From positions 206,305 to 270,304 of the forward strand of contig JBOHNL010000013.1 in NCBI GenBank assembly GCA_050730655.1: 64,000 nucleotides of DNA, given 5' to 3'. A program made the position numbers and the translations under genes. The notes beneath the pieces were generated by a model. The model did not search any database. It saw only the letters and a list, made by a program, of their open reading frames with translations, and was not told the DNA's origin. The stretch is from JAFEBO01 sp050730655 (GTDB lineage Bacteria > Planctomycetota > Phycisphaerae > Phycisphaerales > UBA1924). Positions 8,249-15,099 of this stretch are shown one piece after another; within the stretch, counting starts at the first letter, position 1; every line of letters starts with the position of its first letter.

Positions 8249-9445
8249 ATGGAGCACGGAGGCAGCTTGCCCGCAATTCATCAACGCATTCCAATCGCTC
8301 TTTTCCGAACTTTGCTGCGCGGCGCGCGAGGTTTTTCCGTGCTCGCGCTGGGCCTCAATGCGCTCACCTTCGCACAAGTTGCTCAACCGCGGAACGCGCA
8401 GACAAGTGTTCCGGCAGGCTTCGGTGCCACGATCGAAAACAAAGCGCCCGCGCCAACCCCCGCCCCTCCCGGCATGGTCTGGATTCCCGGCGGCGAATAT
8501 TCAATGGGCTCCGATGACCCGACCCCCCTCGTCTGCGGCGGCCCCGACTCGATGCCCGACGCACGCCCCGTTCATCACGTTTACGTCGATGGTTTCTGGA
8601 TGGACATCACCGAAGTCACGAACGCCCAGTTCGCGGCATTTGTAAAAGCCACCGGCTATGTGACGGTCGCCGAAAAGGCCCCGACGAAAGAAGAGTTCCC
8701 GACCGCGCCGCCGGAAAATTTGAAAGCGGGCTCGACCGTTTTCACTCCGACCGACAAACCCATTTCGCTCTCCGATCACTATCAATGGTGGCGCTATCAG
8801 CACGGCGCGAACTGGCAACATCCTGAAGGGCCGGATACGTCGATTGAAGGCAAAGACAACTACCCCGTCGTCCACATTGCCTATCCCGACGCCGTCGCAT
8901 ATTGCAAATGGGCCGGAAAGCGATTGCCCACTGAAGCTGAATGGGAATTCGCCTCTCGCGGCGGCCGCGGCGGCGATGTCTACGCATGGGGCAATGAACT
9001 GCGCCCCGATGGCAAGTTCATGGCGAACACCTATCAAGGCACGTTTCCGATGAAGGACAAGGGCGAAGACGGCTTCGCCGGTATCGCGCCAGTCAAGCAG
9101 TTCCCGCCCAACGGGTACGGGCTCTACGACGTTGCCGGGAACGTGTGGGAATGGTGCAGCGATTGGTACCGGCCCGACACATTCGCGCGCCAGGTGCTTG
9201 CCGCGGGAGGGCCGGCGTCGGTGATCAAAAATCCGAAAGGCCCGTCGTCGGCGTACGACCCGGCCGAGCCGGGCGAAAAGAAACGCGTGCAAAAGGGCGG
9301 CTCGTTTCTCTGCACCGATCAATATTGCACTCGCTATATGGAAGGAACGCGGGGCAAGGGCGAAGAAATGACCGGCAGCAATCACGTCGGCTTTCGCTGT
9401 GTTCAGGATCCGACTCTCGCGTCGGGGCCGCCCCCAAAACGCTGA
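8249..9445 (+). CDS. Formylglycine-generating enzyme family protein, secreted
   Basis: FGE-sulfatase (SUMF1-like) fold. Such enzymes oxidise a cysteine in sulfatases to formylglycine, while relatives are non-catalytic. A hydrophobic segment near residues 26-43 suggests export. The core starts at GMVWIPGGEYSMGSDD (about 75-90) and includes VDGFWMDITEVTNAQFAAF, RLPTEAEWEFASRGG and YDVAGNVWEW. Near the end, KGGSFLCTDQYCTRY places cysteines at 355 and 360, the same spacing as the copper-binding catalytic pair of true FGEs, and the family end GSNHVGFRC follows. The paired cysteines argue for an active enzyme. No sulfatase gene is visible in the window. The start is the first ATG of the frame; I see no strong ribosome site. 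Confidence 0.88.
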   Translation: MEHGGSLPAIHQRIPIALFRTLLRGARGFSVLALGLNALTFAQVAQPRNAQTSVPAGFGATIENKAPAPTPAPPGMVWIPGGEYSMGSDDPTPLVCGGPDSMPDARPVHHVYVDGFWMDITEVTNAQFAAFVKATGYVTVAEKAPTKEEFPTAPPENLKAGSTVFTPTDKPISLSDHYQWWRYQHGANWQHPEGPDTSIEGKDNYPVVHIAYPDAVAYCKWAGKRLPTEAEWEFASRGGRGGDVYAWGNELRPDGKFMANTYQGTFPMKDKGEDGFAGIAPVKQFPPNGYGLYDVAGNVWEWCSDWYRPDTFARQVLAAGGPASVIKNPKGPSSAYDPAEPGEKKRVQKGGSFLCTDQYCTRYMEGTRGKGEEMTGSNHVGFRCVQDPTLASGPPPKR

Positions 9446-9517
9446 CTTCGCAATTCGCTCTATGTTTCCGGTCATTCTCGTCAAGCGTCCCACTCTGACC
9501 TCGCACAAGGAACGTTC

Positions 9518-10888
9518 ATGGCCACCTTCTCACGTTTGACGCAGGGCATTCTGACGCTTATCGCATGTGCGGGAGTTTCGACTTCGAGCGCCCTCGCGCA
9601 GCCCGCGCCACCTTCACCGGCTCCAAACCACTACACACTTGTCCGCTGCGGCACGTTGCTCGCAGTTCCGGGTCAGCCCGCGAAGGCAAAGCAGACCGTC
9701 GTCATTAAAAATGGAATCATTGATTCGGTCCGTGATGGCTTTGAAGCGCAGGATCTCAGCGCCGACAAGACTTCGCCCGTGATCGACGAAGTGGATCTCC
9801 GCGAGCAATATGTGCTGCCCGGGCTCATCGATTGCCACGTGCATCTCACGATGGAATTTGATGCTGGGCTGCGCATGCGGGACATGACCGAATCCGACGG
9901 GTACCTCGCCCTTCGTTCCGCGGTGTACGCACGAAGGAATCTGGATGCAGGCTTTACGACCGTCCGCGACCTCGGTGCGGGCCGGCCGACTGTCATCCTG
10001 GGTCTGCGGGATGCGATACGCGACGGCTTTGTGATCGGTCCGCGCGTCGTCGCGGCAGGTCACGCGATCAGCATCACCGGTGGTCACGGCGACGGAACAA
10101 CCGGACTGCGCCAGGAACTCCTCGCTCCGCAAACTCCCGAAGACGGAATCGCGGACGGTCCGGACGAGTGCATGAAGGCTGTTCGGCATCAGGTCAAACT
10201 TGGCGCCGACTGGATCAAGGTAACGGCAACCGGCGGCGTGCTCTCGCCCGCAAAGGCCGGCCTCGCGCAGCAGTACTTCGACGATGAGCTTGCCGCGATC
10301 GTGAAGACCGCGCACTCGCTCCAGCGCAAGGTCGCGGCACACGCGCACGGCGTTGACGGCATCAACGCTTCGATCAAAGCGGGCGTCGATTCGATCGAGC
10401 ACGGCACGTACCTCGACGACGATTCGATCGCGCTCTTTAAGGGTCGCAATTGCTATCACGTTCCGACCTTGCTTGCCGTCGCGACGGTGGTTGCCAATGC
10501 TGAAAAGCCCGGGTTCTATTTGCCGCAGGTCGCGGAAAAGGCGAGAATCGTCGGCCCGCACGCGATGGAGATGTTCCGAAAGAGTCACGAGGCGGGCATC
10601 AAGATTGCTTTTGGAACTGATACCGGCGTCAGCCCGCACGGCGAAAATGCACGTGAATTCGCGCTCATGGTCAAAGGCGGCATGACGCCGACCGAAGCGA
10701 TTCGTTCTGCCACCGTCGTTGCTTCGGAACTTCTCGCGCTCGATAAGGAGATCGGCACCATTGAACCAGGCAAGGCAGGCGACCTCGTCGCGGTCAAGGG
10801 TGATCCGACGAAGGATGTCACCGAACTCGAGCGGATTTCGTGCGTGGTCAAGGGTGGCGCACGAATTCCCAGTTCCAAGCCGCATTAA
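9518..10888 (+). CDS. Secreted amidohydrolase (imidazolonepropionase/Xaa-Pro dipeptidase-like)
   Basis: Metal-dependent amidohydrolase of 456 residues with an N-terminal signal peptide (hydrophobic run ending SSALAQPAPP). Motifs run in order: LPGLIDCHVHLT (metal-binding HxH), a central GADWIKVTATGG whose lysine may be carboxylated, AAHAHGVDGI, DSIEHGTYL and GTDTGVSPHG carrying the catalytic Asp. The C-terminus (IGTIEPGKAGDLVAVKGDP) is the usual return to the small beta-sandwich. This subgroup includes imidazolonepropionase-like proteins and secreted peptidases acting on Xaa-Pro or cyclic imides, and the substrate cannot be read from sequence. It begins 72 bases after the FGE gene, and a prepilin-like gene follows. 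Confidence 0.88.
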   Translation: MATFSRLTQGILTLIACAGVSTSSALAQPAPPSPAPNHYTLVRCGTLLAVPGQPAKAKQTVVIKNGIIDSVRDGFEAQDLSADKTSPVIDEVDLREQYVLPGLIDCHVHLTMEFDAGLRMRDMTESDGYLALRSAVYARRNLDAGFTTVRDLGAGRPTVILGLRDAIRDGFVIGPRVVAAGHAISITGGHGDGTTGLRQELLAPQTPEDGIADGPDECMKAVRHQVKLGADWIKVTATGGVLSPAKAGLAQQYFDDELAAIVKTAHSLQRKVAAHAHGVDGINASIKAGVDSIEHGTYLDDDSIALFKGRNCYHVPTLLAVATVVANAEKPGFYLPQVAEKARIVGPHAMEMFRKSHEAGIKIAFGTDTGVSPHGENAREFALMVKGGMTPTEAIRSATVVASELLALDKEIGTIEPGKAGDLVAVKGDPTKDVTELERISCVVKGGARIPSSKPH

Positions 10889-10930
10889 GGGGATTGTGCT
10901 GCGGGCGATGTCGGATAGGCTGGTTCAATC

Positions 10931-11755
10931 GTGGCGCGGTTGCACATCAGGATTCCGCCGAAAGCCTTCACGCTCATCGAGCTGTTGGTGGTCATCGCTG
11001 TCATTGGCGTATTGATCGGCGTACTGCTCCCGGCGCTTAAGGGCGCTCGCGCTGCCGGCCGCGCTGCCGTCTGCCTCTCCAATCAACGCTCAATCGCGAC
11101 AGCCCTGAACATGTACGCCGACGATTCCAAGCGAATCGTCCCGCGCGAGTGCGGCACGTCGGATCTTTCGATTCCCGCGGTCCCGCTCAACTCAACTCCA
11201 GCTCTCACCGACGCAGAAAAGGTGACGATTTCCTGGGCCTTCAACTTGCGCCCATACCTCGACCCCCTTGCAACCACCCGCGACAAAACCGGCGGCGTCA
11301 ATGACGACCGCTTCGTCGGTGCCCCCTACTACCGCGATCCGGCCCGGCCGAAAGACCGGCACACTCTTCACTATGTCGCCAACGGCTTCAAGTTCCGCGC
11401 TCCCGGCGTGGTCGGAGGCACCAAGCCCCCTGCACCCCTCGATCTGGTGCGCAATCCATCCAGAACGATCTACCTCACGTGCTTCAACGACGACAGCGAC
11501 GAGCTTCGCGCCAGCAACTGGCTCAACGGGAATCCCAGTACGCTCCAAGTCTCGCAGTTCTATGACGTTTGGAGCGAAACGCACTTGAAGGGAGCCCTGG
11601 CCGGCCCCGCTGATACGCCGGCCAACGCGCAGCGCATCGCTCCCGGCCGCCACAACGGTTCAACCAATGCCGCGTTTTTCGATGCGCACGCCGGAGCACT
11701 GCGTGCCGACCAGGTCACCGATCTGGCCCTGTGGGATGATGGCGATTACCGATAG
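10931..11755 (+). CDS. Prepilin-type N-terminal cleavage protein (DUF1559-like pseudopilin)
   Basis: Begins with a short basic leader and the type IV prepilin signature KAFTLIELLVVIAVIGVLIGVLLPAL, where FTLIE marks the cleavage and methylation site, followed by CLSNQRSIATALNMYADD. This layout and the C-terminal motif FFDAHAGALRADQV are typical of the greatly expanded pseudopilin-like proteins of Planctomycetes (DUF1559 and relatives). The 274-residue protein is probably exported and membrane-anchored through a type II secretion or type IV pilus-like assembly. No secretion machinery is encoded nearby. The start is given as the first ATG-like codon, with the leader MARLHIRIPPK. Confidence 0.9.
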   Translation: MARLHIRIPPKAFTLIELLVVIAVIGVLIGVLLPALKGARAAGRAAVCLSNQRSIATALNMYADDSKRIVPRECGTSDLSIPAVPLNSTPALTDAEKVTISWAFNLRPYLDPLATTRDKTGGVNDDRFVGAPYYRDPARPKDRHTLHYVANGFKFRAPGVVGGTKPPAPLDLVRNPSRTIYLTCFNDDSDELRASNWLNGNPSTLQVSQFYDVWSETHLKGALAGPADTPANAQRIAPGRHNGSTNAAFFDAHAGALRADQVTDLALWDDGDYR

Positions 11756-11866
11756 CCGGTGCTGCCCAACCGACGGAATTCGCCCCTCTCTTGTTTCCGG
11801 CACCCATATTGCGGACAATCACCTGCCGCTCTCGCCCTCGCGAAGCGGACGCACGCCGGAGGGTTG

Positions 11867-12550
11867 ATGAAGATTCTCGTGATCGATGTCGGTGGCACGC
11901 ACGTCAAAGTTCTCGCAACCGGCGTGAAAGACCATCGCCAGTTTGTCTCGGGCCCGAAGATGACGCCCCAGAAAATGGTCGCAGGCGTCAAGAAGATAAC
12001 GCGCGACTGGAAGTACGAAGCCATCTCGATCGGCTATCCCGGTCCCGTGACGGACAGCCACATCTTTTCCGACCCGAAGAACCTCGGAAATGGATGGATG
12101 GGCTTCGACTTCGCCAAGACGTTCAAGAAAAAGGTACAGGTCGTCAACGACGCCGCAATGCAGGCGCTCGGAAGCTACAACGGCGGCCGCATGCTCTTCC
12201 TCGGCTTGGGTACAGGGCTTGGCACCGCGATGATCGTCGATGGCGTCCTTGCGCCGATGGAGCTCGCGCACCTTCCGTATAAGAAGCACACCTTCGAGGA
12301 TTACGTCGGCATCCGCGGGCTGGAGAAATTCGGCGAACGCAAGTGGAAACAACATGTTATCGACGTCGTCGAACGTCTGATCGCCGCGCTCGAACCCGGT
12401 GATGTCGTCATCGGCGGCGGCAACGTAAAACGCCTCGATGTGTTGCCCAGGCTCTGCCGCCCGGGCGACAATGCCAATGCTTTTGTCGGCGGCTTCCGTC
12501 TCTGGGAGCATCCATCCAAGCGCGGCCGCACAACGAAAAAGTCCCGCTGA
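11867..12550 (+). CDS. ppgK: Polyphosphate glucokinase (ROK family)
   Basis: ROK-family sugar kinase of 227 residues, closest in layout to polyphosphate glucokinases that phosphorylate glucose with polyphosphate or ATP. ILVIDVGGTHVKVLA is the N-terminal phosphate-binding loop, followed by ISIGYPGPV, VVNDAAMQALG (catalytic Asp), FLGLGTGLGTAMI and VVIGGGNVKRL. I chose the ATG at 11867 because GGAGGG stands just upstream and the conserved fold starts there; the open frame back to 11759 lacks support. It is followed by gnd and zwf, so its product glucose-6-phosphate would enter the oxidative pentose phosphate pathway. A polyphosphate kinase 2 gene at 33.6 kb is consistent with polyphosphate metabolism. 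The phosphate donor is inferred. Confidence 0.85.
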   Translation: MKILVIDVGGTHVKVLATGVKDHRQFVSGPKMTPQKMVAGVKKITRDWKYEAISIGYPGPVTDSHIFSDPKNLGNGWMGFDFAKTFKKKVQVVNDAAMQALGSYNGGRMLFLGLGTGLGTAMIVDGVLAPMELAHLPYKKHTFEDYVGIRGLEKFGERKWKQHVIDVVERLIAALEPGDVVIGGGNVKRLDVLPRLCRPGDNANAFVGGFRLWEHPSKRGRTTKKSR

Positions 12551-12597
12551 CGCTTAGACCAGAAACCTGTCATACTGCCCGCACACAGGAGCATCGA

Positions 12598-13614
12598 ATG
12601 CAACTCGGAATGATCGGACTCGGCCGCATGGGAGCGAACATGGTCCGCCGCCTCATCAAGGGCGGGCACCAGTGCGTGGTCTTCGACATGTCGCAGAAGG
12701 CCGTGCAGGATCTCGAAAAGGAAAAGGCTACCGGCACTTCATCGCTCGCTGACTTTGTCAAGAAGCTCGACACGCCCCGCGCGGTTTGGCTCATGGTCCC
12801 CGCTGCCGTCGTAGATAAGTCGATCGCCGATCTCCTCCCGCTCCTCGAAAGCGGCGACACCATCATCGATGGAGGCAACTCCTACTACGTCGATGACATT
12901 CGGCGCTCCAAGGAACTCGAACCCCGCAAGATCAATTATCTCGACGTTGGAACCAGCGGCGGCGTCTGGGGCCTTGAACGCGGCTACTGCATGATGATCG
13001 GCGGACCCGATGCCGCCGTGAAGCGCCTCGACCCGATCTTCAAGACGCTCGCGCCGGGCATCGGCGAGATCGACCGCACGCCCGGGCGCGACAAGGTCGC
13101 GGGCACCGCCGAAAACGGCTACCTCCACTGCGGCCCCAGCGGCGCGGGCCACTTCGTCAAGATGGTCCACAACGGAATCGAGTACGGCCTGATGGCGGCG
13201 TATGCCGAGGGCTTTGGCATCCTCCGGGCCGCGAACATCGGCAAGAAAGATCACGCGATCGACGCCGAGACGACGCCCCTCCGCGATCCAGAGCACTATC
13301 AGTACGACCTGAACCTCCCCGATATCGCCGAAGTCTGGCGCCGGGGCAGCGTCGTCGCCTCGTGGCTCCTCGATCTCACGTCCTCCGCGCTCGCCAAGGA
13401 CTCAGACCTTGCCAAGTTCACCGGCAAGGTCTCAGACTCCGGTGAAGGTCGATGGACCATCAAAGCCGCGATCGACGAAGCCGTTCCGGCTCATGTGCTA
13501 ACGGCATCGCTCTATGAACGCTTCTCATCGCGAGGCGAAGGCGTTTTCGCGGACAAGTTGATGTCCGCAATGCGATTTGAGTTCGGCGGCCACCACGAAA
13601 AGCCCGCACACTAG
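12598..13614 (+). CDS. gnd: 6-phosphogluconate dehydrogenase, short (YqeC-like) form
   Basis: Oxidises and decarboxylates 6-phosphogluconate to ribulose-5-phosphate. Motifs: IGLGRMGANMVRRL (NAD(P) Rossmann loop), IIDGGNSYYVDD, DVGTSGGVWGLERGYCMMIGG (substrate site) and GPSGAGHFVKMVHNGIEYG (catalytic Lys and Glu). At 338 residues it is the short form, often NAD-preferring, unlike the roughly 470-residue E. coli Gnd. The start at 12598 has AGGAG upstream. It lies 47 bases after the glucokinase gene and upstream of zwf. Cofactor preference is an inference from family form. Confidence 0.93.
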   Translation: MQLGMIGLGRMGANMVRRLIKGGHQCVVFDMSQKAVQDLEKEKATGTSSLADFVKKLDTPRAVWLMVPAAVVDKSIADLLPLLESGDTIIDGGNSYYVDDIRRSKELEPRKINYLDVGTSGGVWGLERGYCMMIGGPDAAVKRLDPIFKTLAPGIGEIDRTPGRDKVAGTAENGYLHCGPSGAGHFVKMVHNGIEYGLMAAYAEGFGILRAANIGKKDHAIDAETTPLRDPEHYQYDLNLPDIAEVWRRGSVVASWLLDLTSSALAKDSDLAKFTGKVSDSGEGRWTIKAAIDEAVPAHVLTASLYERFSSRGEGVFADKLMSAMRFEFGGHHEKPAH

Positions 13615-13630
13615 CTCATTCCTCTACCTT

Positions 13631-13665
13631 TCTCCGTGTTTCTCTCCGTGGTACTCCGTGTTGAA
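13631..13665 (+). repeat. CTCCGTG-type dispersed repeat, copy 1
   Basis: Between gnd and zwf the sequence reads TCTCCGTGTTTCTCTCCGTG then GTACTCCGTGTTGAA. A very similar phrase occurs on the opposite strand at 34514-34558 beside ppk2, and both copies carry the units CTCCGTGGT and CTCCGTGTTGA. It is a short intergenic repeat without coding sense; its function is unknown. Confidence 0.6.
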
Positions 13666-13700
13666 CCTCGGTTCTCCCCCAGCTTTGTCCGGAGCAGTTC

Positions 13701-15074
13701 ATGACGGTCGCACGTTCCGACGCCCTGGTCTTCTACGGAGCCACGGGCGATCTTGCGCATAAGAAGATTTTCCCGGCGCTCATCTCCATGGTCCGACGCG
13801 GCACGCTCAACGTCCCCGTCATCGGGGTCGCGAAAGCCGGCTGGAATCTCGAACAGCTCAAGGCCCGCGCCAAGGACGGCATCGAAAAGTACGGCAAATT
13901 CGATGCGCCCTCCTTCGAGAAGCTCTGCGGGCTGCTTCGCTATGTTGACGGCGACTATCGCGAGCCCGCGACGTACGTTGCGCTCAAGAAAGAACTCGGT
14001 TCATCAAAGTTTCCGGCACACTACCTCGCCATTCCGCCCGTGCTTTTCGGGATGCTGGTCGAGCAACTCGCCAAAACCGGCTGTTCAGATTCAGGACGCG
14101 TGATCGTCGAAAAGCCTTTCGGCACCGATCTCGAATCCGCCCGCAAGCTCAACGCAATTCTGCTGAGCGTGTTCGATGAGAAGTCTATCTTCCGAATCGA
14201 TCACTACCTCGGCAAGCGCCCGGTTCACAACATGCTCTTCTCGCGCTTCGCGAACTCGCTCTTCGAGCCGTTCTGGAACCGCACCTACATCGACAGCATG
14301 CAGATCACGATGGCCGAAAGCTTCGGCGTGCAGGGGCGCGGCGCGTTCTACGACCAGACCGGCGCGATCCGCGACGTGATGCAGAACCATCTGTTCCAAG
14401 TGCTCACGAATCTCGCGATGGAGCCGCCGGTGCGCACCGACAGTGAATCCATCCGTGACGAAAAGATCAAAGTGCTCCGCGCGATCCCGACGCTTATGCC
14501 CGCCGATGTCGCGCGCGGCCAGTTCCGGGGCTACACCTCCGAGCCCGGCGTCGCAAAGGACTCACAGGTCGAGACCTACGGGGCGATTCGGCTGGAGGTC
14601 GATTCCTGGCGCTGGCGGGGTGTGCCCTTCTTCCTCCGCGCCGGCAAGTGCCTTCCGGTCACCTGCACCGAAGTGCTCATTCGCCTGAAGCAGCCCCCCA
14701 CGATGTTCAACCGCTACGACCTCGCGTGCAACACGGTGCGCATCCGCATCAGCCCGGACATGACGGTTGCGATCGGCGCCAACGTTCCGTCCGCGGACGA
14801 GAAGTCGTCAGTGAAGAGCGAGATGCTCGCGACACGCCAGCCCCTGCCCGAAGACATGGAGGCGTACGAACGGGTCCTGGGTGACGCGATGATCGGCGAC
14901 GCGACACTCTTCGCACGCGAAGACTCGGTCGAAGAAGCCTGGCGCATCGTGGATCCCATGCTCAAGGCCGCGCCGCCCGTCCATACCTATGAGCCCGGCA
15001 CGTGGGGCCCTTCGCTTCCGCCTCGCCTCATCCCCGGCGGCGGCTGGAGCGACCCAATCGTGACCGAGAAGTGA
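13701..15074 (+). CDS. zwf: Glucose-6-phosphate 1-dehydrogenase
   Basis: First enzyme of the oxidative pentose phosphate pathway, converting glucose-6-phosphate to 6-phosphogluconolactone. LVFYGATGDLAHKKIFPAL is the nucleotide-binding loop, IVEKPFGTDLESARKLN is a conserved segment, and RIDHYLGKRPVHN carries the catalytic His and substrate Lys. FFLRAGKCLPVTCTEVLI follows in the beta-plus-alpha domain. It has 457 residues, slightly shorter than E. coli Zwf (491). It is adjacent to gnd and ppgK on the same strand, and a GH63-like glucosidase gene starts 25 bases downstream. A 6-phosphogluconolactonase gene is not seen in the window. Confidence 0.95.
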   Translation: MTVARSDALVFYGATGDLAHKKIFPALISMVRRGTLNVPVIGVAKAGWNLEQLKARAKDGIEKYGKFDAPSFEKLCGLLRYVDGDYREPATYVALKKELGSSKFPAHYLAIPPVLFGMLVEQLAKTGCSDSGRVIVEKPFGTDLESARKLNAILLSVFDEKSIFRIDHYLGKRPVHNMLFSRFANSLFEPFWNRTYIDSMQITMAESFGVQGRGAFYDQTGAIRDVMQNHLFQVLTNLAMEPPVRTDSESIRDEKIKVLRAIPTLMPADVARGQFRGYTSEPGVAKDSQVETYGAIRLEVDSWRWRGVPFFLRAGKCLPVTCTEVLIRLKQPPTMFNRYDLACNTVRIRISPDMTVAIGANVPSADEKSSVKSEMLATRQPLPEDMEAYERVLGDAMIGDATLFAREDSVEEAWRIVDPMLKAAPPVHTYEPGTWGPSLPPRLIPGGGWSDPIVTEK

Positions 15075-15099
15075 TCGATATTCCCATGGTCCAATCCCG

